A DNA stretch of 64,000 bases from Ridgeia piscesae (Eukaryota; Annelida; Polychaeta; Sabellida; Siboglinidae): assembly GCA_025642075.2 (NCBI GenBank), contig JAODUO010001324.1, positions 71,001-135,000 on the forward strand, read 5' to 3'. How positions within the stretch are numbered: the first letter of the stretch is position 1; each line of letters starts with the position of its first letter. The notes beneath the pieces are model-generated. The model was not told where the DNA came from. It was given only the letters and a program-made list of their open reading frames with translations, and searched no databases. The position numbers and the translations under genes were made by a program. Below are positions 26,741-38,129 of this stretch, piece after piece.

Positions 26741-27640
26741 TTAGTTTTCACGAAAGATTCGTCCCTGAACATGCAATTTTTTTCGATGTGAGATGTTTGT
26801 TGGCAAAGTACTGATCTTATCATGCAAAGAGTCTTTTGCTACAGATAACATATCAACGGCTGGCTTATATATTTTGGTGTCTAATTTAGTTTCTAATTCG
26901 TCAATTCGATGTGGGAATTTGTTCAGGAAAGCAGGGCGTCTCTGTTCAATTTCAAGATGTGTTGTTATAGTCTTAATGGCTGCTGTTTTGCACTGATCAC
27001 TGTTCATGCAAACCCACAGTTGCTTTCCCAAAGTACCCATGTCTACATGTAACAGCAATAGAGTGGCGGGTTCATCTTCTACATATTTCACATTGTTCCC
27101 ACGTAATTATTTGCATATTATACAATTTGTTGTTAGTTGTAGGCTGGGTTCTCTCTACATGTTTAGCTTTTTTGCTACCTTACTGTTTCTTCTGACTGTT
27201 GCTTCTTGTGTTAGTGACAGTTTTGGCATTATATAATTCCTGCAGATTGGGCAGGAAGGGTTGCGTTATTTCATCACAACTGTCATGCTTGATTGTTTGT
27301 TTGTCTGACGCAGACTTGCTGAACATCTTGTACGCGTGCTGTGCATTCAAAATTCTCCAGAGCAATGGTGACACTGTTAGAACCCAACTGAACTGCTGGC
27401 CTGCAATCATTTGGTGTGTAGTAGAATCGCCGTAAACACCAGAGTCGATAAAGAAATGCAACCATTCAGCATCACCCACAAATACCCCAACACATGCAGT
27501 GAAGCATCACATGGAACCCTCTGATATGTTAAATATTTTTTCCAGGTGCATACCACAAAATGCGATTTGCGTGAGTCGCTCACGAATTTAACTGTTGAAG
27601 TACAGTTCTCGTAGATTTGGCACATTGCATAAAGAACTCA
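26741..27640 (-). pseudogene. Unidentified coding-like remnant
   Basis: Minus-strand ORFs at 27407-27625, 27180-27479 and 26741-27091 overlap or abut and have amino-acid composition more protein-like than the AT-rich surroundings. The last reads 'HRIDELETKLDTKIYKPAVD' and 'MLSVAKDSLHDKISTLPTNI', a probable amphipathic or coiled-coil helix. Just before it another frame gives a CEIC-like Cys pair. No family was recognised. It could be an ORF1 or gag-like fragment of a transposon, or a broken host exon. Confidence 0.3.
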
Positions 27641-28648
27641 GTCGGTTCACAAAATGCAGGCGATCGTGAGTTATTGTGCTTTATTGCAATCTGTATCGTT
27701 GCAGATTGTTCTTGAAATATCACCCTGGCAACTGACACAGGCGTGTTACGTAAAGATGCCGACTGTGTCAATGAGTAGAAAATAAAGATGGGTAGAATGT
27801 TTTGAGTAGCCTCGCCAAACCGATATACCAATAAGCAATCCTTTTGTGATAAATGAATATTTAGAAGAAAACATTGCTAGTTTTGCAGTCTTGTAAAACA
27901 AAATTGTAACAACATCGACTCTGTTCAATTTTCGATTCACATAATTTTAGCTATATAACACATTTGACGACATGCAGTACGTGTTCCAATGACATACGAT
28001 GTTGCATTGAGTACAAAGAAACAAACGTAGCATAAATTGCAATTGTATAATGATTATGGAATGGCGCAATTCTGAAAATTGATAAGTTGATGATGACCTT
28101 TTTGACGTTTTGTGCATGTGTATTAGATCATGTGATGACTCTGCTGTATGCATTCTTGCATGGCGATAAACAATATTTTACAATGGTACATGACGTCGTC
28201 ATGAGTTTATTTTTAACATTCATACATTTTCGGTGACCCTGTTTGAACGCCGGTCCACACAAATTGCTTCACATCACATCTTTATGCCATGACGCAATTT
28301 TACGGAGATAAATTGTTCTTTCATACAGTTTAGGACGTATGCCCGTGGTCGTTAAACAGACATACAGTTTATGTAAATGTACATTATTCGCGTGATGGTG
28401 TTTTTCAATATTCGTGTTTGACTTTGTCGTCACCTTCACTGGTTTTGCATCATAGCCAATCACATTGCAGAGTTGGATTATTTTTCCATGAGAACAAAAC
28501 TATTAATTTTAATCAGATCAATCACATAAACGGAATATGGGGTTTATTTTTATTTGTTGTGGGATTGCGTGCATGCGTACATGTATGTGCATAGGGTCAT
28601 AGCCTAGGGTAAATCATATAGTCGTATCAGCTGGCTATGTTTAATGCA

Positions 28649-28683
<35 letters not shown>

Positions 28684-29130
28684 TATTATTTCATGTTCAC
28701 ATAGAATAGACATACAATGCAAACACACGTATGTCCTTATAATAATTATTGTTGTACAACACACAATCTTATTGCCTTTACAAACTGGGTTCGGTAGCCC
28801 CTATAAAGATAATAATGTCACTGCCATAGGAGCCACCATCATTTCAATGTGAATATAATATGGGCGTTTTACAAGGTGTCTATCTCGTATGGAAGTAATT
28901 GCTTGTAGAGAGAATGTGTGTGATATGCAAACATAGTTTATGTAACATACAAAGTAATCCAAACAGTGAGTGTATATTTAGTTCTGGTTATAGCAAAGGT
29001 TTTATTCATAGTATGTGGAAAGCTGTATCTAAGATATTTCATTGCAAATTGATGCTTAGTTCTAAAATAACATATATTAAACGTGGATTATAATTGTGTA
29101 TATTAATACTTGGTAGAATTCGCCAGTTTA
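27640..29130. other. No recognised genes; one short (TA)n
   Basis: AT-rich with a (TA)n tract at about 28648-28680. Short ORFs only. Confidence 0.5.
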
Positions 29131-29137
29131 GTAAATA

Positions 29138-29161
29138 AGGAGGTCATTTCTATACATACAT

Positions 29162-29222
<61 letters not shown>

Positions 29223-29254
29223 TGTGTGTGTGTGTGTATTAACAATGACCTCTG
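29138..29254. repeat. (TA)n-centred inverted repeat, first of two
   Basis: GGAGGTCATTTCTATACATA on the left (from 29138), then ACACACACA, faces ACACACACACAAAA and ATTAACAATGACCTCTGATA in reverse complement on the right (to about 29254). The (TA)n tract (29170-29219) is at the centre. Confidence 0.75.
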
Positions 29255-29267
29255 ATATAGAGATACA

Positions 29268-29301
29268 TATTGAAGTTATACAAACATTTATATATATATT
29301 G

Positions 29302-29385
<84 letters not shown>

Positions 29386-29426
29386 CAATATATATATATA
29401 CTGTTTGTATTTTGTAACTTTAATAA
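29268..29426. repeat. (TA)n-centred inverted repeat, second of two
   Basis: Left arm: ATTGAAGTTATACAAACATT then TATATATATTGTTAAT (29269-29308). Right arm: ATTAGCAATATATATATACT then GTTTGTATTTTGTAACTTTA (29381-29424), its near reverse complement. A (TA)n tract lies between. Confidence 0.8.
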
Positions 29427-29521
29427 ATATTCTACTTCATGTAATTTTATTGCTTTGATATCCCCAAATCATGATACAATGTTTGTATTGAATAATTAAG
29501 TGTCCATGAAATGTAACATTC

Positions 29522-29523
<2 letters not shown>

Positions 29524-29575
<52 letters not shown>
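29524..29575. repeat. (TA)n microsatellite
   Basis: Pure TA tract without evident inverted flanks. 29580-30200 downstream has no recognised gene. Confidence 0.9.
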
Positions 29576-29578
<3 letters not shown>

Positions 29579-30230
29579 ATAAATGTTTTTTATTTGTTTA
29601 ATATGGCAGTTGTTTTAAAGGTAATAGAAACAAGGCTTTAAAATAAAATTCGTTATCCCTTTATACATATAGATTAAGTATGTATGAAACATTTGACAAC
29701 ATTAAAAAACACTTGTGGTAAAAAATGCGGTTTTAAATCAGTCAGCGTAGCGATTCCCGCGGAAAGTTGAAAGTTAATTAGAAAGGCGATCACGTGTTAT
29801 CGTGGCATCAAATATGACAGGCGGACCCTTTCTATGTATTCAGAGCATGTTTACAAGGATAGTTTTTGTGTCGAAACGAGCATCATAATAAACTATTGTG
29901 CGATATTCCGATGTAATGCAAACACTAGTCGTCACAGGTAATAAGTAATATTCCGCACAAATGACATTTTATTACACAATTGAAGCCAGAGGTTTGGGTG
30001 AGGCCTCGGGTTCGTCACAGTCTTCGGCTCGTTTGATGTTTTATAAGTAATTGTATCGATTGTAGTTCAAGGAAGATAATCCATGCAAGATCACATATAT
30101 TACAAACATTTAATTTCAGAGAGAAATGTGATATTGTATATAACTATCAGTAGTATGCCGATGTATGAAGGCAGAGTTGTACATTTAACTTAACACGTTA
30201 AATCTGGAACCCAAATCCCGCTGGTCTGCA

Positions 30231-30300
30231 TAGTTCAGTTGGTAAACGCATTTGTTTTGCCTTTACAATCGGAAGGACACCGGTTCGAACCTGACACAAA
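30231..30300 (+). ncRNA. tRNA-like pseudogene or SINE head
   Basis: Has an RNA polymerase III A-box match (TRGYNNANNNG) and a B-box match (GGTTCGAANCC, last base off) 51 bp apart, and a variable-loop-like AAGGAC word before the T-arm. The D-arm has one mismatch, the anticodon stem is not formed, and the T-stem has mismatches. No isoacceptor can be assigned. Confidence 0.4.
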
Positions 30301-30783
30301 ACAATTCATATTTTACACTCTTGTTTATGCCTTCACTAAATCAAATTATAAACCGAATAATTTTAAATCTGTAAATTATGTACGGCTTGTGTTTTTATTT
30401 TAGCACTGTATTATTCGCGACGAACATGAAAATACGGTAATGGTATAATTATAATTAACGATGATGTATATTTCTAAATTTAGATAATATTATTGTTATT
30501 ACACTTGAAAACAAATTGTGATTTGTCTTGATAAGTGAAATTTAGAAATATGCATCGTTGTTATAATAATTATACAATTAACATGTCTTCATTTTCGTCG
30601 CAAATAAATAATTACTACAAAAATCAAACACATACAAGCAGTTGTCTACATCATTACTTATTGATTCCATTTATAATTATATTTTGTGAAAGGTTACACA
30701 AAAAAGTGACAAAAATACATTGGTTTCATGTGAGGTTCGAATCGGTGTTTTTTTCGATTGTGAAAGCGAACACACATTACGTG
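30231..30783. repeat. Long imperfect palindrome with tRNA-like promoter boxes
   Basis: The left arm (about 30231-30485) and right arm (about 30535-30783) are reverse complements with divergence. Matching pairs include GATGTATATTTCTAAATTT with AAATTTAGAAATATGCATC around the centre (about 30508), CATGTTCGTCGCG-like words, and CACCGGTTCGAACCTGACAC with GTGAGGTTCGAATCGGTGTT at the ends. The left arm starts with TAGTTCAGTTGG (A-box, 30231) and GGTTCGAACCT (B-box, 30282), spaced as in a tRNA gene, but the stems do not fold into a proper cloverleaf. Most likely a tRNA-derived SINE in inverted pair, or a foldback transposon. Confidence 0.7.
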
Positions 30784-31640
30784 GGACATGAGTAGCCCTG
30801 AAATCACAACGGAAGCTATTGACTACTTGGTGACATCATTAGCGGGATGACACAGCGTGAACGATGGTAGCCCGGGCTACCCACAGCTGCGACATGTGGG
30901 CTGTCTGCTCTGGCGTTAAAGCGCGGCAGTGAATAGGCGGCCGGGGGGAGACAAGGCAGTACGGCGTAGTGAATGGCCTGTACCATTTGTGTCCAGGTGT
31001 TGTAGCTTCGTACATTCAGTTGCAGTATCGACCTGCTGAGATGAGCCTACTCGCTGCAGCGTAGCAAACCGTGATGTCGTTGATCAGAGTAGCCGAGGTG
31101 TCACCTGAGTTCCCTTGCCAGGAGTCCGGCAGACTGTCGCAGGCCGACCAAGCCGTCATATGTTCCCTTGATGTATAGTTGTAACGAGGAACGATACTAA
31201 AGCATATTCCGCACGTTTGATAAAATGGAATCGTTGCTTGGGGAATATGAGCGGGGGCGCGCCAAAGCCATTGTTGCCTACGATTGAAATAAAACGAAAC
31301 AACCTAGGCAATGAGATGCATGCACAGTGAGATCACAAGGTCTGCTAACGAGTGTCTCCTTCACCACGGCAAACCTACAAATAAATAAACAATGACCACA
31401 CTGAGTTCATCATAGTTGGCTGCACAAAACCTAGTCATGTCCAAGTACACGCATTCATGACCGTGAAACGGCGAAGTATGTAATTAAAACATGTCTGTAA
31501 ACAAGACAACGTCATATTCATTCACGCAGACGTGCACAGAGTCATGCAGACAAGGATGCACCAGTACAGGAGTCCAAACTAGGAAACGGTCAGTATGCAC
31601 TAAAACATTGTTGTCGTGATTCATGTGTAATGAGTATGTC
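30784..31640. other. More GC-rich sequence, no recognised gene
   Basis: Contains a perfect 16-bp palindrome GGTAGCCCGGGCTACC (30866-30881). No coding motif is readable. Confidence 0.4.
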
Positions 31641-32590
31641 GCGCCATATCAAGTGCACAAACAACTTAAAATATCACATGCATATAAATTATGTCACACC
31701 ACCAAGTGACAACATTACACGCTAAAACAAATGGTACATTGCTCAAATGCACAACATATGTCACACCATATCATGTGCCCAAACATGTTGGACATGGTTC
31801 AATTCATAGCTACAGTCACACCATAACATACGATCAAACAAGGTGGAAAAGTCCAAGTTCATCGATCTTGTCATATCAAATTACACGCCAAAATATTGCA
31901 GATCAGAGCCAGAATTCATTATACCATGTCATGCTAGCAGAAAACATACGCACGGAAAAAGTCACCTAATAACATGTGCGAACAAGGAGTTTATGGATCG
32001 TGAGCAAAGACATAACATAACAGCCACCAAAACCATGCTGACATGGTTCATATGCACAGAAGATGGAAACATCATAACATACGTCCAAACAAGAACAACA
32101 ATCCAAAGTGATTATATGTGATCAACAAATGAACATGATACATAAACATGATCCCTTTATAACAGGCATGCATAATATGTGGCATAGGTGTAGAATAAAT
32201 CTAACGGTACCATTCTCGTATACAATTCAAACAAGGTTATGCTAATCGACGCGGTCGGACCATATCCTGCGCGCAGATAGGTAGGGCACGGCTTATACAC
32301 ATTGGCCGTGCCCGATCATATCATTCACCCAAAACATAGGGGCCCCTTTAAAAATGACAGCCCAAACAATGCGGACATGGTTCAAAAGGATTCAATTGAG
32401 TCAATAAATAAATGCGCCCAAACAATATGAACACGGTTCAAAAGCAACCATTTGGTTCGACCATAACACGCGCCCAAACAATTCAAACACCGTTCCACTG
32501 AGATCGATCATAAGGTACGCCCAAACCATGACAACATGGTTCAAAATCAGTGACCTGCCCTAACCATGACTTGCACCCAGACAATGTTGA
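31640..32590 (+). repeat. Decayed tandem array, roughly 60-70-bp period
   Basis: Words CATAACATRCGCCCAAACAA, then ACATGGTTCAAA and TCAATTGAGTC-like linkers, recur with drift (for example near 31750-31800, 32365-32390, 32415-32440, 32475-32495, 32515-32545). Period is irregular because of indels. ORFs at 31691-31969 and 31843-32121 lie in it and are probably chance. Confidence 0.5.
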
Positions 32591-33640
32591 AATGAAGATA
32601 GGAAATGCACCGGTGCAGTGTACCACGCGAAATCGGAACATGCAGGACGAGGATATGTGTATGAAATACCTCTTTCGTCCAACGAACCACCATGCCATAC
32701 CTGTAATCCTGTCAGAATTACCAAAAATTTAAGAACAGGAAGGCACCAAGATGTTCTGGCCGCCATGCCCCTCGGCAGGTAGAGGTTATAACATAAAAAA
32801 GCAGGAAAAAAGGCATTAAGTACACACACACGCCAGTAAAAAACATTTACACATCGCTCCTCGTGAGGGACAAATAGTTGCATAATCATATAGCATGTAA
32901 CATATGGGGCACACACAGTGACAGGCGGGAGAGGCCAGATGCATAACATGTACGCCAGCCACAACCGTATGTGTAGCTGCTAATGAAGCACTACCCCAAG
33001 TGAACAAAAACAGGCAACAAATAAAACCTGCTGTCAACAGCACCTGTACCCTGCCGCAACAAAGAAGGACTGAAAACGCGCCAACACACCACTCTGACCA
33101 AATGCACGCCCACCCATAAAACGTGTAGAAAAATGACAAATCTACAACAGCAGCAGCGTAACGCCAGCGTGTGAAAAGACATCAGCATGACCCAGAGATG
33201 CACACAGTGGCCCAACATTAAACATGGAGCAACAACACCAGACTTGTGGTTAACAACATGTCGCGCCACCAAAACGAAGCGGTATCAGAACCTACAAAAT
33301 CAGCCGCGAAAATTCGCGAATTTTCAGAGTGATCTAATCCATATAGTAACGAACAGCCCCGCTGGTAAAGTGACAGTGATGACTTGCATGAAACGGCCGA
33401 TTCATCGCACTAGTGTACAACGAATGTGAAAGAGTCGCCCATTGAGGTACGCCAACATTTATTTGTGCACCAGATATAGCAACAGTGTACAGCGACATAA
33501 AATAACGCCCAGCTCGAAATGGCGAAATTTATCAGGTTTATAGACGGCCAATGTTTGTGGTTCCAGATACATCATCAGTGAAGAGTGCCAGTAAAGAACG
33601 CCCACCTGAAAATGGCGACACTAATGGTCAACTTGTAACA
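32590..33640. other. No recognised gene; possible continuation of the decayed repeats
   Basis: Words such as AACGCCCA...GAAATGGCGA recur twice (about 33510 and 33598), suggesting degenerate repeats. The minus-strand ORFs at 32483-33272 overlap in three frames without known motifs. Confidence 0.4.
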
Positions 33641-33654
33641 GGCCATTTGCTATG

Positions 33655-34295
33655 TGAACTGCTGGTTGCTGACGATCTGGCAGTAGTAACATATACAGAG
33701 GTGGAGATGCGGAGGAGATTAAAGTAAACACCGTGAAAACGAAAGTGATGATCAATAGCTGGAGAGGAACAAAAGCAAACACCAAAGACAGCCAATGCAC
33801 GAGCCTCAGACAGGTGAAAAATTCAAATATTTAGGTGTCCCCATCTGTGAAGAAGGAGGATCAGAGGAAGCAGTGAGAGTAAGAGTTATTGCAGCGTGGG
33901 CAAAGTAGAGAGACTTATCCGGAGTTATCAGTGACAAGAAAATGCCAAGAAAATTAAAGATTAAGCTCCCTATTGCTGTCATTAGTAATTATGTATGGAG
34001 CAGAATGTTGGACAGTTGGAAAGAAGGAAGAAGAGATGCTCGATAAAACAAAGATGAATGTGCGAAGAAGTAAAGGTGTAGCATTGAGAGACAAAATAAA
34101 GAGTGTGGGCAACAGGAAGGAGCTAGGAATGAATCTGGGATCAATAAAGATAGAACAATCGACAAAGATGTGGAGCAGATGGGAGAGGGCGTGAGGGAGG
34201 TAGGGGTAACTGTAGGTATGAAATGGAGGAGGATGACTAGATCGACCCCTTTTAGACAGGGATAACGGCCTTCAAGGTGGGCATATTGTGTCGAA
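33655..34295 (+). mobile_element. RTE-like non-LTR element, RT C-terminal remnant
   Basis: Reads 'LLVADDLAVVTYTEVEMRRR' (ADD catalytic motif C, about 33665), 'EKFKYLGVPICEEGGSEEAV' (about 33812-33870), 'RVRVIAAWAK', 'DLSGVISDKKMPRKLKIK', then after a shift 'VIMYGAECWTVGKKEEEMLD' (33982) and 'ALRDKIKSVGNRKELG'. The family order is 'LADDLVL...F.YLGS.....G....EV..RI..AW..W...SGVLCDR..P.KLK...Y...VRP..LYG.E.W'. Stops and frameshifts show it is dead. Confidence 0.75.
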
Positions 34296-34299
34296 ATCC

Positions 34300-35030
34300 T
34301 TAGACATATCAAGAAATATTGCTATTGGTATGCCGTTTTGTCAAAATCTATCGCTATGAATCAATGCATCAATGCTGATTACGATTCAGGTAATCATTAG
34401 TGGTGAGACAGTGTTTGGAATACATATTTATTTTAATACTATGGACATGCATAACCCATGCAATTTTGGCCTGTTAATGCTAAATTATGGTTATCATCTA
34501 TTTTACGAATGGAAGGTAATTTACAGTTGTTTAGTTTTTGAGGAAATATGTACCATTGTGTGGTGATTAATTAATTATATTGGTAAGAGGTTTGACAATA
34601 ACGTTAAAAACTAGTAACATACACTTTAAGATTGAAGAAATGTAGTAATTTAGTATAATTGTTGCTGATTTTAAGTTATTTATTATATTATTATATAATT
34701 GTAATTAATCAGTGTAAATTAAAATATTATGTTATTTTTCAGTATAGCTTAATTCATTTGCATATTTGGGATTGTGTTGCTATTTATTTGTATACGTTAT
34801 CTTGGTTTAATTTATTTTGACGTATGTCGGAAATTGTTTATGTGTATTGGTTATTTTGATTTGTTGAAAACGTCACTTACGTTTATACATATAATAATCG
34901 CTTTTTTGACAGGTTCAACTGTTTTTGTATTTTAGTTAGAAGATCATAAATCATCTATTTCCACTTCTTGTGTTAATTTTATTAATTTAACATATTTCAA
35001 TGGTAAATGGATGTGCACATAGAAAGCTAA
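34300..35030. other. AT-rich, no recognised gene
   Basis: Only short ORFs; nothing matches a known family. Confidence 0.5.
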
Positions 35031-35036
35031 TAGTGA

Positions 35037-35430
35037 ATGAATTTATTATATATAGGCCAACATTGTAACGCAAACTTAATGCAAATAGCACATGACCCTA
35101 CACGTTTTACAAATAACAATGCAGCTAACTTGTTCTGTACATCAACTTGTCCCACTGAAATAATTAGCATAGTACATAGTTACAATTCCAAGAAGTCTGG
35201 AGGTTATGACAACATTGACCCAAACATTATTCAACATGTTATTCCATAAATTGCAAATCAACTAACTCACATCTTCAACAGTAAATTTGCTATGGGTATT
35301 GGTCCCAGAAAGTTAAATATGTCTAAGGTTATTCCAGTATGCAAAAGTGAAAACCTTAAACTTTTTGCAAATTACATACCTATTTCGATTCGCCCATGCT
35401 TATCAAATATACTAGAGATGCAATAACGAT
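35037..35430 (+). mobile_element. CR1-like LINE, N-terminal RT fragment
   Basis: Reads 'SCPTEIISIVHSY'-like text, 'NSKKSGGYDNIDPNIIQHVI' (about 35185-35245), 'IANQLTHIFNSKFAMGI', 'LNMSKVIPVCKSENLKLFAN' and 'YIPISIRPCLSNILEMQ' (to about 35425). This is the block just before motif A in CR1-type RT. One stop interrupts it at 35247. The element then breaks. A 3'-UTR-like TGTGAACCGATGTTAAAAAA word follows at about 35714-35735, so the copy probably has an internal deletion of the rest of ORF2. Confidence 0.75.
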
Positions 35431-36180
35431 GTAGACGTCACCTGTTAATATTGCATTTGTGGCTCTCTTGTTTATGCCTAGTGATTGCAATCCTGCATAA
35501 ATAATTAAATCCCACCGTGTTTGTTGTGTTTTGTCTGTGTCACTGTATATGTCAATTAATGATTAAGTAGTGGTCCTTTATGTAAGACGAATTTCTTGAA
35601 TGGAATTGATATTGCTTTAATTTTACTGTATTTTTAATGTATGTTACATGTTATATCTTGTTGCATTATAACTGTTCGCCAGACTATAGCTGAGATGTTT
35701 GTATGCAATACCGGATGTGAACCGATGTTAAAAAAGCTTGTTTGATCTTGTTATGTTGCACGGTTTACAGTTTGGCGTGATTCACGTGTGCGATGCGATG
35801 AGTCGCCGTGTCAGTCATCAACCATCGTCCAATGAGCATCGAGCGTCTAAGGTTTTACGTTAGTACAGGTGTAAAATTCATTTCTGGTTCTGTGTAGTGG
35901 CCGATATGACGTGTAGTTGTTTCCTTTTTACCATAGACAAACTAAACACTTGGTTGAATTGTATATTTCTTGCGAAATACACAAGATTTGTGAAGGTATG
36001 TAAACATGTATTCATTAATATGCTATATAAATAATGCGTTAATACTCTCGATCGCCACTCGTATAATTTAAGTAGGGACCTCAAACTGTTATCCATGTTT
36101 CTTTCATTGCCAACAGTTCGTTTCGTGATAATCCCCTTTTGAACAATAGGATTGTCGAATACCTTACAGTTCTCATTTGT
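35430..36180 (+). mobile_element. Probable 3' UTR of the CR1-like copy, then unrecognised sequence
   Basis: 35590-35750 shares its terminal words with 440-645 (ATGTGAACCGA, then A run and AAGCTT). After 35750 nothing is recognised up to the CA array. Confidence 0.45.
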
Positions 36181-36182
36181 CA

Positions 36183-36276
<94 letters not shown>
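36181..36276 (+). repeat. (AC)n microsatellite
   Basis: Pure AC run that changes abruptly into the ACACACCC octamer array. Confidence 0.97.
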
Positions 36277-36278
<2 letters not shown>

Positions 36279-36432
36279 ACACACCCACACACCCACACAC
36301 ACCCACACACCCACACACCCACACACCCACACACCCACACACCCACACACCCACACACCCACACACCCACACACCCACACACCCACACACCCACACACCC
36401 ACACACCCACACACCCACACACCCACACACAT
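36277..36432 (+). repeat. (ACACACCC)n octanucleotide array
   Basis: About 18 copies of an 8-bp unit at the end of the AC array, with one or two irregular units at the junction. The octamer differs from four AC units by a single A-to-C change, so it probably arose from them. Confidence 0.95.
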
Positions 36433-36439
36433 CCACGCC

Positions 36440-37500
36440 CACAAGCGTCTTAGCAAGCGTTATATTGATCGTTACCTCCTTTCACATGATAGCATGCTAA
36501 AATGAACAGATCAGTAATATCGCAACAGAGTCAGAGAACACTGAACTACTAGTAATAGTAATAATAGTAGTATCGTTGTTGTTTCTATTTTATATAACAG
36601 TCTCAGATCGTTCATTTACCCATCGCCGGTTCTTTGATGTCCTGAGGTGTAATGATTTAATACTAACTAGTTTAACTACTCTCAACTCTGAGTATGGTTT
36701 CGAAGGATTTAGGAACAATATGTTATTAAATTATTGTTTATATTATTAGTTTAACAAGTCTTAACGCAATTTGACGTGGGTGATATGTATGTGCATACAT
36801 CATCATTTTTTTTGTTTTTCGGCAGACATTTATACACAATTTATGCCATCGAACAGGTATCGCATCGCTCATCGCGTACAGAATTGCTCATCGCACATCA
36901 GTCGTCGCGCACCGCGCATCGTGTCATTCGTTACTTGTTACGTTTCTGGCAAGCTACAAACAGTCTCTTCGATAGTTTGGCAGTAACATAAGTGACTTAG
37001 CCCGCACGAGTTGTTTTCGTGTAGATCTCGCAGACTTGTTGACATTTCCCTGTGAATAACAAGCTGCATCTCTCCCCACCGCCGCTCTACTCGCCGAAGT
37101 TGGCGCTTCGCTTCTTACAGTTCATGTTGTACCAGGCGATTGGGAAGGATGGTGTGATGAGCGGCGCATTAATGTCAATCAACTCACTGTCATGATCGTA
37201 CTGAAGTCATTCGATGTAGTCGTTACGTTATCTAACTTACGCATTTATTAATCGCACTGTTTGTTCCTGTAGCCGATTGGTTCTCGGCAGTGTCGGTTTG
37301 TCCATAACAAGATCGTTGGGTTGGTTAATAGCGTCGCAACTGATACGGCAGTGACGATGCGATTTGACGTGTTTCACATTATTATCATATCCACATGGGT
37401 AGTTTCGGTCATCGTCTCGGATTCACAACCTCCATCGTCATAATGTATGTTAAAGTCATCAGAAATGACCTGGTCTGTTCGGCTGCACGTTCCGAAACAC
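36440..37500. other. No recognised gene
   Basis: Moderately balanced composition at 36830-37330 with CATCGC-rich text. No motif was recognised. Confidence 0.45.
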
Positions 37501-37506
37501 AACTGA

Positions 37507-37598
37507 ATTCCTGAATGAGTACCCGGTATGATGTAGATTTCTGGCTGGAATATGGTGTATATATATATATATATATATATATCATCGACCTTGCGAGC

Positions 37599-37648
<50 letters not shown>

Positions 37649-37695
37649 CAACATTCCTGAATGATTACCCGGTATGATGTAGATTTGTGGAAGGT

Positions 37696-37737
<42 letters not shown>

Positions 37738-37793
37738 ACCTATTCCAGCCGGAAATCTACATCATACCGGGTAATCATTCAGGAATGTTGTTG
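37507..37793. repeat. Three copies of one ~55-bp sequence separated by (TA)n, third copy inverted
   Basis: The word CTGAATGAGTACCCGGTATG, then ATGTAGATTTCTGGCTGGAA, occurs at 37507-37560. It recurs directly at 37648-37700 with a short deletion, and in reverse complement at 37733-37793. Each pair is separated by (TA)n (37557-37581, 37602-37647, 37699-37734). The second and third copies form a hairpin closed by (TA)n. Confidence 0.9.
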
Positions 37794-38129
37794 TGTTGTG
37801 TTGGTAATGTTCTTAATTGGCTCCGCTGTCTTTCCGGAATCGTACACTATATCATTGATTGTTATATTGTGTGTTTGAATATACTGATTGTATGTGTGAG
37901 TTGTACGCCTCCAAAAATAAACTATCTATATATCTTGCATTTTAAAGGCGAATTTAGGGATATAGCTGTTAACATGATTAATTGTGTATAAAGCACAGGT
38001 TAGTTTGTTTTGCATTTGTTTGTTCATGCCAATCAAGTCTTTTACCAATATGAAGACCTATCAATTTGACACACTTCATATGCTGGAATATTTTACTAGA
38101 CTTCGCTAAAATTAGTTATTCACTCTCAG

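Noticed and set aside
30231..30300. Functional tRNA gene
   Set aside because: A and B boxes are present, but the anticodon stem and T stem do not pair, so only a tRNA-like pseudogene or SINE head is supported.
36277..36432. Telomere-like repeat
   Set aside because: The unit ACACACCC is not the animal TTAGGG/CCCTAA repeat and grades out of an AC array.
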